Assembly (NCBI RefSeq): GCF_014268655.2
Contig: NZ_JABWQX020000001.1
Coordinates: 3,254,001-3,318,000, forward strand
DNA: 64,000 nt
Direction of reading: 5' to 3'
Source of the DNA: Pseudomonas marvdashtae
GTDB lineage: Bacteria; Pseudomonadota; Gammaproteobacteria; Pseudomonadales; Pseudomonadaceae
The position numbers and the translations under genes are program-made. Below the pieces are notes generated by a model, which made no database searches, had not been told where the DNA came from, and was given only the letters and a program-made list of their open reading frames with translations. This document shows positions 33,729 to 43,089 of the stretch, piece after piece. Each line of letters starts with the position of its first letter. Positions within the stretch are counted from its first letter, which is position 1.

Positions 33729-35362
33729 GCCGCTGCACCGTCTATCTGCTTCTATTGCTGCTCTGGGCTGCCGGCTCCCAAGCCGCACAGCTCACCGCCA
33801 GCGTGGACCGCAGTCGCCTGAATTCCGGGGAGACCGTTGAGTTGACGCTCGAATCCAACGACGCCACGCTGTTCGGTAAACCCGACCTGAGCCCACTGCA
33901 AGCGCTGTTCGATGTGCGAGGCACCCGCCAGGTCAACCAGTTGACCACCCTCGACGGCGAGAATCGCGCCACCACCCGCTGGATCGTGACCCTGCTCCCG
34001 CGCCAGAGCGGCACCGTGGTGATACCGGCCCTGCAATTGGGCGAAACGACCAGCCAGCCGATCACGTTGCAGGTGATCGAAAGCGAAACCCGCAACGCCT
34101 CCGGCACCCTCGCGCCCGTCTTTATCGAGGCCAACCTCGACCAGGCCCAGGTGTATGTGCAGGCCCAGGCGATCCTTACGCTGCGCATCTACCACTCGGT
34201 GTCGCTGTACGACGACAGCAGCCTGACACCGTTGCACATTCCTGACGCACGCACCGAGCAACTGGGCGAATCGCGTACTTACGAGAAGGTCATCAACGAC
34301 GTTCGCCACGGCGTGATCGAACTGCGTTACGGCATATACCCGCAGCGCAGCGGCGAACTGACGATCCCTGTCCAGACCTTCAGCGCCACGCTGGTCGAGC
34401 CAACCGCCCAGGACACGGCAACGCCGGGCGCCAAACCTGGCCAGTTGATGCGCGTCAGCTCCACGCCATTGCCATTGACCGTCATGCCCAAGCCCGCCAG
34501 CTACCCGGCCGATCTGCCGTGGCTGCCGGCCCGCAGCCTGTCCTTGAGCGAAAGTTGGAGCCCGGAACCGACCCACAGCCAGGTCGGCGACTCACTGACC
34601 CGCAGCCTGACGCTGGAGGCCGAAGGCTTGACCAGCGCCCAACTGCCTCCGTTGCCCGCGACCGAGATCAACGGCCTGCGACGTTATCCCGACCAGCCGG
34701 TGCTGAGCAGTCGCAGCAGCGAACGCGGCCTTGTGGGCAGTCGTGAAGATCGCGAGGCGCTGGTGCCCAACCGCAGCGGTACCATCGAGCTGCCACCGGT
34801 GGAAGTGGTCTGGTGGAATACCCTGGAAGATCACCTGGACCGTACCAGCCTGCCCGCGCGAACCCTGCAAGTGGCGAACAATCCGAGCCTGATGGTGGAT
34901 ACACCGGCGGGCCCCGCTCAAATCGTCACGACCGTGGACAGCGAGACGCTGTGGTATTGGCAACTGAGCACGCTCATCCTGACCTGTACCACACTGCTCG
35001 GGTTCGGCCTGTGGTGGCGAGCCCGCTGGCAACCGGCGATCCTGCGCTCGGCCCAGGCCGGACCGAGCCCACGCACCCTGCTGGACGACCTCAAGCGTGC
35101 CTGCCTGGCCAACGACCCCCACGCCACCCGCCAGGCGCTGGACGCCTGGGCCCGCCAGCAACCGGAAACCCTGGCCGACATGGCGGCGCGTTTCGTGCCG
35201 CTGTCCGACGCCCTCGACGGCTTGAACGGCGCCCTCTACAGCGAAACCGGCCAGCACTGGCAAGGCGAAGACCTGTGGCGTGCGATTCGGACCATCCCGC
35301 CTCTTGAGGGCGCACAAGATTCGACCAGCGATTCGAGCCTGCCGCCGCTCTATCCCAAATGA
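33725..35362 (+). CDS. BatD-like secreted membrane-anchored protein
   Basis: The 545-residue protein has a signal peptide (about 1-20, ending GSQAA), tandem immunoglobulin-like beta domains in the periplasm (for example LTASVDRSRLNSGETVELTL), one membrane helix near 402-424 (LSTLILTCTTLLGFGLWWRA) and a cytoplasmic C-terminal helical domain. This is the BatD layout and it closes the MoxR operon, as in P. aeruginosa. A REP doublet lies just after it. The role is presumed to be periplasmic assembly with BatA and BatB. Confidence 0.88.
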   Translation: MSRCTVYLLLLLLWAAGSQAAQLTASVDRSRLNSGETVELTLESNDATLFGKPDLSPLQALFDVRGTRQVNQLTTLDGENRATTRWIVTLLPRQSGTVVIPALQLGETTSQPITLQVIESETRNASGTLAPVFIEANLDQAQVYVQAQAILTLRIYHSVSLYDDSSLTPLHIPDARTEQLGESRTYEKVINDVRHGVIELRYGIYPQRSGELTIPVQTFSATLVEPTAQDTATPGAKPGQLMRVSSTPLPLTVMPKPASYPADLPWLPARSLSLSESWSPEPTHSQVGDSLTRSLTLEAEGLTSAQLPPLPATEINGLRRYPDQPVLSSRSSERGLVGSREDREALVPNRSGTIELPPVEVVWWNTLEDHLDRTSLPARTLQVANNPSLMVDTPAGPAQIVTTVDSETLWYWQLSTLILTCTTLLGFGLWWRARWQPAILRSAQAGPSPRTLLDDLKRACLANDPHATRQALDAWARQQPETLADMAARFVPLSDALDGLNGALYSETGQHWQGEDLWRAIRTIPPLEGAQDSTSDSSLPPLYPK

Positions 35363-35385
35363 CCCTCGCGAACGGCGCCGATCTT

Positions 35386-35518
35386 TTGTGGCGAGGGAGC
35401 TTGCTCCCGCTGGCGCGCGCAGCGCGCCCAAAGCCAGGCGCCTCGGTGTATCGGAAAGGTTGCGACTGGCTAGTTGGGGCCGCTGCGCAGCCCAGCGGGA
35501 GCAAGCTCCCTCGCCACA
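35386..35518. repeat. REP doublet after the MoxR operon
   Basis: TGTGGCGAGGGAGCTTGCTC on the left pairs with GAGCAAGCTCCCTCGCCACA on the right, about 90 bases apart. It is the same REP type and spacing as the doublets at 16042 and 41139. Confidence 0.9.
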
Positions 35519-35638
35519 GGATCGCGCTGCAGCAGATCCAGGGAAGTTGACCAAGTCCCCAACGCCATTTCCCAGTAAACTCTGCATTTTTGCGCCGCCT
35601 CTCTTCCCGCGGCCATCCTCTGTTTTCTGGAGTCTGCC

Positions 35639-36883
35639 TTGCGTCTGTTTCACACCTCCGATTGGCACCTTGGGCAAAACCTCCACGGCCAGGATCGCGA
35701 CTTCGAACACGCCTGTTTCCTCGAATGGCTGCTGCGTCAGCTGGCCAACGAAAAGCCCGACGCGCTGCTGATCGCCGGGGACATCTTCGACACGGTCAAC
35801 CCACCGGTCAAAGCCCAGGAGCGCCTGTACGACTTTATCGTCAGCGCCCACGAACAAAATGCCAACCTCACCATCGTCATGATCGCCGGCAACCACGACT
35901 CCGGCTCGCGCATCGAATTGCCGGCGCCGTTGATGCGTCGCCTGCGCACCCACGCATTGGGCCGGGTGTTGTGGCTGGACGATGGGCAGCTCGACGTCGA
36001 GCGTCTGTTGCTGCCGTTGCCGGATGCCAAGGGCAAGGTCAAGGCCTGGTGCCTGGCCTTGCCATTCCTGCGCCCCGCCGAGGTCACCGGCGCACAACTG
36101 GGCGACGACTATTTGCGGGGCATCGGCCAGGTGCACGAATGGCTGATCGCCGCCGCCAACAGCAAACGCAAGAAAGGACAAGCGCTGATCGCTGTCAGCC
36201 ACGCGCACATGGCCGGCGGCTCGGTGTCCGAGGACTCCGAGCGCAGCCTGATCATCGGCAACGCCGAGGCCTTGCCGGCCAGCCTGTTCGGCCCGAGCAT
36301 CAGCTACGTCGCCCTCGGTCACTTGCACAAGCCACAGAAGGTCAATGGCGAAGAACGCATCCGCTACAGCGGCTCGCCGATTCCGCTGTCGTTTTCCGAG
36401 ATCGGCTACCAGCACCAGATTCTCGACGTCACCCTGGATGGCGAAACCCTGGTAAACGTCGAACCCCGGCTGATTCCCCGGGCTGTCAACCTGCAACGCC
36501 TGGGGCCAGGGCCACTGGCCGATCTGCTGGTGCAACTGAAGGAGCTGCCGGACATCGACCTGTTGGCCGATGTCCAGCGCCAACCCTGGCTGGAAGTACG
36601 AGTGCGCCTGGACGAACCGCAGCCGGACTTGCGCCATCAGGTGGAAACCGCCCTGCAAGGTAAAGCCGTACGCCTGGTGCGAATCGCCGCCGAGTATGCC
36701 GGCAACGGTGGTGCCGGCGGTGCCGATGACGGCAGCGCACTGGTGGAACTGGACCAACTCAGCCCGCAGGAACTGTTCAGCCGCGCCTGGCAGGACACCT
36801 ACGGCAATGAAGTCGACGAGCAGACCCTCAGGGACTTCGCCCTGCTATTGCAGGACGTGCAGATGGAGAGCGAGCAGCCATGA
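35639..36883 (+). CDS. sbcD: SbcD exonuclease subunit (Mre11-type)
   Basis: The 414-residue protein is the nuclease subunit of the SbcCD complex, which cuts DNA hairpins and blocked ends during repair. The metallophosphoesterase motifs are in order: HTSDWHLG (D8, H10), AGDIFDT, IAGNHDSG, SHAHMAGG and ALGHLHKPQ. It starts with TTG at 35639, preceded by TGGAG at a good distance. Its stop overlaps the sbcC start (ATGA). The length is typical of the family. Confidence 0.95.
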   Translation: MRLFHTSDWHLGQNLHGQDRDFEHACFLEWLLRQLANEKPDALLIAGDIFDTVNPPVKAQERLYDFIVSAHEQNANLTIVMIAGNHDSGSRIELPAPLMRRLRTHALGRVLWLDDGQLDVERLLLPLPDAKGKVKAWCLALPFLRPAEVTGAQLGDDYLRGIGQVHEWLIAAANSKRKKGQALIAVSHAHMAGGSVSEDSERSLIIGNAEALPASLFGPSISYVALGHLHKPQKVNGEERIRYSGSPIPLSFSEIGYQHQILDVTLDGETLVNVEPRLIPRAVNLQRLGPGPLADLLVQLKELPDIDLLADVQRQPWLEVRVRLDEPQPDLRHQVETALQGKAVRLVRIAAEYAGNGGAGGADDGSALVELDQLSPQELFSRAWQDTYGNEVDEQTLRDFALLLQDVQMESEQP

Positions 36884-39800
36884 AGATTCTCGCGATCCGC
36901 CTCAAGAACCTCGCCTCCCTGGCCGGCCCTTTCGAAATCGACTTCACCGCCGAGCCATTGGCCAGCGCTGGCCTGTTCGCCATCACCGGCCCCACGGGTG
37001 CCGGGAAAAGCACCCTGCTCGACGCCTTGTGCCTGGCCTTGTTCGGCGCGGTGCCACGCCTCAACAACACCGGTCGCGACGCCAAGGTGCCGGACGCCGA
37101 CGGCGAAATCGCCACGGGTGACCCACGCACGCTGTTGCGCCGGGGTACGGGCGATGGTTACGCCGAAGTGGATTTTCGCGGCGTCGACGGCCGCCGCTAC
37201 CGCGCTCGCTGGGAAGCCAATCGCGCTCGGGAAAAAGCCGCCGGCAAGCTACAAGCCAGCCGCCAGAGCCTTCGCGACCTGGACAACGATCAACTGCTGG
37301 CCAGCCAGAAAGGTGAATACAAGACCCAGCTCGAAGCCGCCCTCGGTTTGAACTTCGAGCAGTTCACCCGTGCCGTGCTGCTGGCCCAGAGCGAGTTCAG
37401 CGCCTTTCTCAAGGCTGACGACAACGACCGCAGCGAGTTGCTGGAAAAGCTTACCGACACTGCCCTCTATACGCGCCTCGGTCGCCGCGCCTTCGACAAG
37501 GCCAAGCAAGCCAAGGAAACCCACAAGCTGCTACAGGACCAGGCCACCGGCGTCACGCCGCTGTCCCCCGAAGCCCGGGCCGAACTGGACCAGCGCTTCA
37601 ACCAAGCCCAGCAATTGCTCAAGGCCCAGCAGGCGCAGCTCAAGCAACTGGAACAGCAGCACACTTGGCTCAAGGACCTGCGCCAATTGCAGGATGAACA
37701 GGCCAGCGCCGCCGAGCAGTTGCAACAGGCCCAGGTCGATTGGACCGCGCTGGCGGATGAACGCCTGAAACTGGCACGCCTTGAGCAATTGGCGCCCCAG
37801 CGCCATCAATTCATCCGCCAGGCTGAGTTGACCCGGCAACTTGAACCGCTGGCCGTCAGAATCCTGCAACTGACCCAGCAGCAGGTCGAGCTGCATGAAC
37901 AACAGACCGAACTGGAAAAGGGCCTGGGCGTGGCGCAGTTGGCGCTGGCTGCCGCCCGCCAGCAGAGCAACGATAACGCGCCGCTGCTGCGCCAGGCGTT
38001 CGATGAACAAAGCAACCTCGCTCGCCTGGCCAGGGAAGTCGGTCAAGGCGCCGAGCAGTTGCAACAGGCCCAACAGGCTTGCAGCGATGGTCAACGCACC
38101 ATCGACACGTTGCTCGAACAGCAACGGCACGTCAGCGAGCGCCTGCAACGGATTGCCGGCGAACTGGAGCAAAGCGTCGATCTTGCACCACTGGGCGATG
38201 CCTGGAGTGCCTATCGTGATCGCCTCCAACAACTGATGTTGATCGGCAATCGGTTGAACAAGGGCCAGGACGAACTCGCCCTACTGGAACAGAACGCGAC
38301 TCGCGCCGCCGATGATCTCGCGGCCCGTCGGCAGAATCTCGACGTGCTCTACAAGGAGGCCGGTGCCGAACCGCAAGCGGTCGCCGAGCAGATCCAGTTG
38401 CTGGCCAACCTGCTGCAAGACAATCGCAAGCAACTGCGGGCGTTCGAAGAATTGAGCCGGCTATGGGCCAGTCAACAGGAACTGAACAGCCGCAGCGCGC
38501 AATTGGAGCAGCGCCAGCAACAAGCCTTGCAGGAGCGCGACCGACTGGTACGTGAAGGTGGCGAAGCCAAGGCCGAGCTGACCGTCGCCGAACAGACCCT
38601 GGCCGTGACCCGTGAGCTACTGGAGCGCCAGCGCCTGGCTCGCAGCGAAAGCGTCGAGCAACTGCGCGAACAGTTGCAGGACAACCAGCCCTGCCCGGTG
38701 TGTGGCAGTGTTGAACATCCTTACCATCAACCCGAAGCGCTGCTGCAAAGCCTTGGACGATTCGATGAAAGCGAAGAGGCCAACGCGCGCAAGGCCGTCG
38801 ACCTGCTCAATGAAAAAGTCATTGATCTGCGGGCGCAATACAGCGGAGTCATCGCCCAGCTCAAGGAATTCAAGCAGCAACAGGAACAACTCGCGGCCCA
38901 ACAACAAAGCCTCGCGCCAAGTCTCGAAGCCCATCCACTGGCGGAGCCGTTGCTGGCCCAGGATTCGGACAAGCGTGACGCCTGGCTGGCCCAGCAAAAC
39001 AGCCAGTTGACCCAACGCATCAGCCAGGACGAACAGCGCCAGGCTGCCCTGCTCACCCTGCAACAAGACGCCGCGCGCCTGTCGCAACAACTGCGTGATG
39101 CCGAAACGGCGAGCCAGCAGGCGTCACAGCATCTGAACAACCAGCAACAGGAGCTGGCCCGGGATCGCCAGCGCCTGGATGAAGAGCTGGAGCATTTCAG
39201 CACGCTGTTGCCGTCCGCCACGCTACAGGCTCTGCGCAGCGACCCCGCGGCAACGTTCATGCAACTTGACCAGCGGATCAGCCAGCGCCTGGCGCAACTG
39301 GAACAGCAACGCGAGGAACTCAGCGAACAGCTTCAGCGTCAGCAAACCCTGGAGAAAGAACAGGACCGCCAGCAGACCCGCGTACAGCAACTGGAATCGG
39401 CGCAACAGCAATTCCATGCGCTGAATGAGCAACATCAATCCTGCCAGCAGAAACTCGCGCACCTGCTAGGCGAACATGCCAGTGCCGAACAATGGCAGCA
39501 ACAGCTCGATCTGGCCCAGGAACAGGCCCGCAATGCCGAGGCAACAGCCCATCAGCAACTGCAGGATCTGCGCAACAGCCTTGTCCAACTGGCTGCCGAA
39601 CTCCAGGCCCGTCATGAACAGGCCCATGGTTTGGAGGCCGAACAACAGACGCTGGCCGCTGGCATTGCGCAATGGCGCGCCTCTCACCCTGAACTGGACG
39701 ACGCGGCGCTCGATGGCCTGCTGGGCCTCGACGAGCAACAGGTCAGCCAACTGCGGCAACGCCTGCTCAACAACGAAAAAGCCATCGAACAGGCCCGCGT

Positions 39801-40521
39801 CCTGCTGACCGAGCGCGAGCAGCGCCTGCAAAATCACCAGGCCCAACACAACGGCCACCTGCCATCGGAAGAATTGGCCGATGCCCTGTCCGTGCTTCAG
39901 GATCAATTTGCAGTCAGCGAACAACAGTGCGCCGAGTTGCGTGCCCAGCAGGCCGAGGACCAACGCCGACAAAATGCCAACCAGGCACTGGCCCAACAGA
40001 TCGAGCAGGCTTATACCGAGTACCAGCGCTGGGCACGCCTGGACGCCTTGATCGGCTCGGCCACTGGCGACCGTTTCCGCAAACTGGCCCAGGCGTACAA
40101 CCTCGATTTGCTGGTGCACCACGCCAACGCCCAGTTGCGCCAACTGGTGCGCCGCTATCGCCTCAAGCGCGGAGGCAGCATGCTTGGCCTGCTGGTGATG
40201 GACACGGAAATGGGTGATGAGCTGCGCTCGGTGCATTCGTTATCCGGCGGCGAAACCTTCCTGGTCTCCCTCGCCCTCGCCCTGGGCCTGGCCTCGATGG
40301 CATCCAGCACGCTGAAGATCGAATCGCTGTTCATCGACGAAGGCTTCGGCAGCCTCGACCCCGAGTCGCTGCAACTGGCGATGGACGCCCTCGACGGCTT
40401 GCAGGCCCAAGGCCGCAAAGTCGCGGTCATTTCCCACGTGCAGGAAATGCACGAGCGGATCCCGGTGCAGATCCAGGTCCGTCGCCAAGGCAACGGTTTG
40501 AGCACGGTGGAAGTGAAATGA
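36880..40521 (+). CDS. sbcC: SbcC ATPase subunit (Rad50-type)
   Basis: The 1213-residue protein is the SMC-like ATPase partner of SbcD. Walker A GPTGAGKST lies near residue 33-41. Two long glutamine-rich coiled-coil arms flank a zinc hook CPVC at residues 605-608. The C-terminal lobe has signature LSGGETFLVSLALALGLAS and Walker B FIDEGFGSLD. The glutamine-rich coiled coil is typical of Pseudomonas SbcC. The gene overlaps both sbcD and the following transferase gene by four bases. Confidence 0.95.
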   Translation: MKILAIRLKNLASLAGPFEIDFTAEPLASAGLFAITGPTGAGKSTLLDALCLALFGAVPRLNNTGRDAKVPDADGEIATGDPRTLLRRGTGDGYAEVDFRGVDGRRYRARWEANRAREKAAGKLQASRQSLRDLDNDQLLASQKGEYKTQLEAALGLNFEQFTRAVLLAQSEFSAFLKADDNDRSELLEKLTDTALYTRLGRRAFDKAKQAKETHKLLQDQATGVTPLSPEARAELDQRFNQAQQLLKAQQAQLKQLEQQHTWLKDLRQLQDEQASAAEQLQQAQVDWTALADERLKLARLEQLAPQRHQFIRQAELTRQLEPLAVRILQLTQQQVELHEQQTELEKGLGVAQLALAAARQQSNDNAPLLRQAFDEQSNLARLAREVGQGAEQLQQAQQACSDGQRTIDTLLEQQRHVSERLQRIAGELEQSVDLAPLGDAWSAYRDRLQQLMLIGNRLNKGQDELALLEQNATRAADDLAARRQNLDVLYKEAGAEPQAVAEQIQLLANLLQDNRKQLRAFEELSRLWASQQELNSRSAQLEQRQQQALQERDRLVREGGEAKAELTVAEQTLAVTRELLERQRLARSESVEQLREQLQDNQPCPVCGSVEHPYHQPEALLQSLGRFDESEEANARKAVDLLNEKVIDLRAQYSGVIAQLKEFKQQQEQLAAQQQSLAPSLEAHPLAEPLLAQDSDKRDAWLAQQNSQLTQRISQDEQRQAALLTLQQDAARLSQQLRDAETASQQASQHLNNQQQELARDRQRLDEELEHFSTLLPSATLQALRSDPAATFMQLDQRISQRLAQLEQQREELSEQLQRQQTLEKEQDRQQTRVQQLESAQQQFHALNEQHQSCQQKLAHLLGEHASAEQWQQQLDLAQEQARNAEATAHQQLQDLRNSLVQLAAELQARHEQAHGLEAEQQTLAAGIAQWRASHPELDDAALDGLLGLDEQQVSQLRQRLLNNEKAIEQARVLLTEREQRLQNHQAQHNGHLPSEELADALSVLQDQFAVSEQQCAELRAQQAEDQRRQNANQALAQQIEQAYTEYQRWARLDALIGSATGDRFRKLAQAYNLDLLVHHANAQLRQLVRRYRLKRGGSMLGLLVMDTEMGDELRSVHSLSGGETFLVSLALALGLASMASSTLKIESLFIDEGFGSLDPESLQLAMDALDGLQAQGRKVAVISHVQEMHERIPVQIQVRRQGNGLSTVEVK

Positions 40522-41120
40522 GCCGCGCCACGCTGTATTCCTTCCGTCGTTGCCCGTATGCCATGCGAGCGCGGATGGCGCTGCGCTACAGCGCGATCGA
40601 TGTGGCTATTGTCGAAGTCAGTCTCAAGGCCAAGCCGGCCGAAATGCTCGCACTCTCGAGCAAAGGCACGGTGCCGGTGCTGCAGGTCGATGGTCGGGTG
40701 ATCGATGAAAGCCTGGAGATCATGCACTGGGCCTTGGCCCTGCACGATCCGCAGGATTGGAAACTGCGGGACGATGCCCAGGGCCAGGCGTTGACGGCGG
40801 CGTTGATCGAGGAAAACGATCAGGTCTTCAAGCTCCACTTGAATCGCTACAAATACCCGGAGCGGCATCCTGAACATCCGGCAGCGCATTATCGGAGCGA
40901 GGGGGAAGTTTTTCTGCGCAAGCTGGAAGGACTGCTGGAAACCCGACCCTTCCTGGTTGCGGGCCACCTGAGCCTGGCGGATGTAGCGCTACTGCCATTC
41001 GTCCGCCAATTTGCCCATGTCGATCGCGACTGGTATTCCCTGGCGCCCTACCCCCGGCTCCAGAAGTGGGTGCAGGGCCTGCTCGATTCCGAGCTGTTCG
41101 TAGCGATCATGGCCAAGTAG
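40518..41120 (+). CDS. Glutathione S-transferase family protein
   Basis: The 200-residue protein has a thioredoxin-like N-terminal domain (LYSFRRCPYAMRARMAL, then KGTVPVLQVDGRVIDESLEI, containing the cis-Pro and the glutathione-binding ES pair) and a helical C-terminal domain (HLSLADVALLPFVRQ). The RCPYAMRAR segment puts Cys12 in the thiol position seen in omega/beta-like and GrxB-like members. It starts inside the sbcC stop codon, so it is cotranscribed with sbcDC; the reason for the coupling is unknown. The substrate is unknown. Confidence 0.85.
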   Translation: MSRATLYSFRRCPYAMRARMALRYSAIDVAIVEVSLKAKPAEMLALSSKGTVPVLQVDGRVIDESLEIMHWALALHDPQDWKLRDDAQGQALTAALIEENDQVFKLHLNRYKYPERHPEHPAAHYRSEGEVFLRKLEGLLETRPFLVAGHLSLADVALLPFVRQFAHVDRDWYSLAPYPRLQKWVQGLLDSELFVAIMAK

Positions 41121-41138
41121 CTGTTGGTCTTGCGAGCG

Positions 41139-41254
41139 CGCTTTTGTGGCGAGGGAGCTTGCTCCCGCTCGGCTGCGCAGCAGACGCCTTGGTTGTAGAC
41201 CGAATAGGCCTGCTGCGCAGTCCAGCGGGAGCAAGCTCCCTCGCCACAAAAGCG
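41139..41254. repeat. REP doublet forming a near-perfect 30-bp inverted repeat
   Basis: The outer arms run inward from CGCTTTTGTGGCGAGGGAGC on the left and their exact reverse complement on the right, about 30 bp each including AGCTTGCTCCCGCT. The spacer also has a GCTGCGCAG repeat. Of the doublets in the window this has the longest matched arms. Confidence 0.9.
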
Positions 41255-41282
41255 ATGATGATGTTCAAGCCGCGCGACCCGA

Positions 41283-41408
41283 TCAGTCTCTCACCAAATT
41301 CAACAACCGCTCGCGAGCCACTTCCATTTCGCCGGGAATTGGCTGGGCTGCCGAGACAATCGGCGTGGAATAGAGAAACAGCAACATCACTGCAAGACGC
41401 ATCGCCAT
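41283..41408 (-). CDS. Possible small secreted peptide, 41 residues
   Basis: The ATG at 41408 follows AAGGATCGACACC, a good ribosome site. The 41-residue peptide starts MAMRLAVMLLFLYSTPIVSA, a plausible signal peptide with cleavage after SA, leaving about 21 residues with PGEMEVARERLLNL, probably helical. I know no family. It could be a signal-anchored small protein; without homologues the call is tentative. Confidence 0.45.
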   Translation of the reverse strand: MAMRLAVMLLFLYSTPIVSAAQPIPGEMEVARERLLNLVRD

Positions 41409-41503
41409 GGTGTCGATCCTTATTGGTAAGGAGTCAATTAACTAGCGTCAAATTTAACCACATGGCCAAGTGATATCACAATAGGGTTTTTACCCAGACG
41501 CAC

Positions 41504-41563
41504 GAAGCCTGCGATCTTTTCTCTCTTTAGCACGCTAAGGGAGATGAAAAGATCGCAGGCTTC
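41504..41563. terminator. Long inverted repeat between two small genes
   Basis: Arms of 17 bp, GAAGCCTGCGATCTTTT and its exact complement at 41547-41563, enclose a partly self-complementary loop (CTCTCTTTAGC / GCTAAGGGAG). The minus-strand small gene at 41578-41757 ends 15 bp to the right, so this is its likely terminator; it belongs to a repeated GATCTTTT-type palindrome common in this genus. Confidence 0.65.
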
Positions 41564-41577
41564 ATTTGCAGCGAGAG

Positions 41578-41757
41578 TCAGTGTTGGGTCTTGTGGTCCA
41601 GCGCCGCGTAGAAGTTGGCGCTCTGTTGCAGGTATTTCTCGGTGTAGCTCTGGGTGCGGTTTTTCTTGTCGCTGATTTCGATGCTGGCACTGGCTGGCAA
41701 GGCCACGGTAGCGGAAATGGCGGAAGCAGCGATCACGGAGAAAAGATTCAGATTCAT
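41578..41757 (-). CDS. Small secreted protein, 59 residues
   Basis: The ATG at 41757 is preceded by GAGGACTACCGCC. The product opens with a clear signal peptide, MNLNLFSVIAASAISATVAL followed by PASA, leaving a mature peptide of about 35 polar residues (SIEISDKKNRTQSYTEKYLQ...). The good signal sequence, ribosome site, normal codon use and flanking hairpins support a real gene. I do not know its function. Confidence 0.7.
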   Translation of the reverse strand: MNLNLFSVIAASAISATVALPASASIEISDKKNRTQSYTEKYLQQSANFYAALDHKTQH

Positions 41758-41885
41758 GGCGGTAGTCCTCGGATTCAGTTAGCTGATTTGCCCGTTGGGG
41801 CCGTGAAGCAAACTTACGCGCCGAGGCGTCTCGCCTTGAAATGCTTTGTAATACTAGCGACTATCAGTCTCGTTGATACAACTGC

Positions 41886-41910
41886 GAAGGCCCCGGGAAT
41901 CGGGGCCTTC
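41886..41910 (-). terminator. Terminator after the gluconolactonase gene
   Basis: A 9-bp stem GAAGGCCCC / GGGGCCTTC with a 7-base loop lies four bases after the lactonase stop on the minus strand. The downstream run is T-poor (GCAGTTGT), but the stem is GC-rich and well placed. Confidence 0.75.
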
Positions 41911-41913
41911 GGT

Positions 41914-43089
41914 CTATTGACGGACCAGGAATTCAAGATCGCTGGGCGCATCCATTGATAACTTCTGCACGGTCTTTCCCAGTAGACCGGTCTTTGGATC
42001 ACGCTCGATGACCACGATCTGGTTGCTCTTCTGATTGGCCACCAGGACGAATTTTTCGCTCGGATCGAGGCTAAATTCTCGCGGATGATCGCCTTCGACA
42101 GAGCGCCGCTGGAGTTCCTTCAGCGTGCCCGTCGCCGGGTCGATGGCCAATACCAGAAGTTCGTTGGTGGTGCCGCGGTTGCTGACATACAGAAACTTGC
42201 CATCCTTGGAGGCATGCAGCGCCGCCGCTGCCCTGCCCGGCTGGGGCTTGTCCGCCGCCAAATCAACAAGCTGGCGCTGGGTCAGGCGGCCATCGGCGTA
42301 GTCGAACACGGCGACCTGGGCGGTCATTTCCATGGTCAGCCAGGCGTGCTTGCCGTCACGGCTGAACAACAAGTGGCGCGGCCCGCTGCCCGGCGGCAAC
42401 TGCACGAATGCCGGGTCGGCGGGTGTCAGCGGCAGCTCGGGATTGGCCTTGGGGTCGTAACGGTAGACGAAGACCTTGTCCGCCCCCAGGTCATTGGCAA
42501 ACACGTACTTGCCGTCTGGCGAAGGCACCGCCGAATGCACATGGCCGGACTTCTGCCGCTCAGGATTGACCCGGCTCGGCTGATGACTGCCCGACTGCAC
42601 CACCGGCGCCAGCTTGCCGCCTGGCCCCACCGGCAGCACCACCAGGGTGCCGCCCGGGTTTTCCAGCACGGAATAATTGCTGACCAGCAAATGCTGGCCA
42701 TCGTGGCTCAGACTGGAATGGGTTGGCTCGTTGCCCAGGCTTTGTACCTGATTGATCAGGCTCAGTTCATGGGTCTTCGGGTCGATGGCGTAGCTGCTGA
42801 CCTTGCCCACCGGATCCTTCTGTCCCGGGCCGTTTTCGTTGACCACGAACAACCGGGTCATGTCCTTGGAAAGGGTCAGCCAGGAAGGGTTGTCCGTCTT
42901 GATCACTTGCAGCGGCTTGGCGTCGAGCTGTCCGGTGCGACTGTCGAACTGCATGCGGTAGATGCCTTGGCTCTGGTCCGCCGTGTAGGAGCCGACCAGC
43001 AGTTGATAATGTTCGGCGGTTTCTGCCTGGACGCCCATGGCGCCCACGCTGCCGGCCATCAACAACGGCCAGAAACTACGCATCTTCAT
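41914..43089 (-). CDS. ppgL: Periplasmic gluconolactonase (7-bladed propeller lactonase family)
   Basis: The 391-residue protein begins with a signal peptide (about 1-22, ending GVQA) and then has the repeated blades of the lactonase propeller: YQLLVGSYTADQSQGIYRM, NPSWLTLSKDMTRLFVVNE, PTHSSLSHDGQHLLVSNYS, SGPRHLLFSRDGKHAWLTME and HPREFSLDPSEKFVLVANQ. It is of the family of cytoplasmic 6-phosphogluconolactonase YbhE but with an export signal, as in P. aeruginosa PpgL, which hydrolyses gluconolactone from periplasmic glucose oxidation. That fits the 2-ketogluconate operon in the same window. It overlaps the preceding small gene by 14 bp. Confidence 0.82.
   Translation of the reverse strand: MKMRSFWPLLMAGSVGAMGVQAETAEHYQLLVGSYTADQSQGIYRMQFDSRTGQLDAKPLQVIKTDNPSWLTLSKDMTRLFVVNENGPGQKDPVGKVSSYAIDPKTHELSLINQVQSLGNEPTHSSLSHDGQHLLVSNYSVLENPGGTLVVLPVGPGGKLAPVVQSGSHQPSRVNPERQKSGHVHSAVPSPDGKYVFANDLGADKVFVYRYDPKANPELPLTPADPAFVQLPPGSGPRHLLFSRDGKHAWLTMEMTAQVAVFDYADGRLTQRQLVDLAADKPQPGRAAAALHASKDGKFLYVSNRGTTNELLVLAIDPATGTLKELQRRSVEGDHPREFSLDPSEKFVLVANQKSNQIVVIERDPKTGLLGKTVQKLSMDAPSDLEFLVRQ

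Noticed and set aside
34592..36757. A 721-codon minus-strand frame across the batD-sbcD junction
   Set aside because: It overlaps two certain genes and a REP doublet; codon pattern is the shadow of the plus-strand frames.
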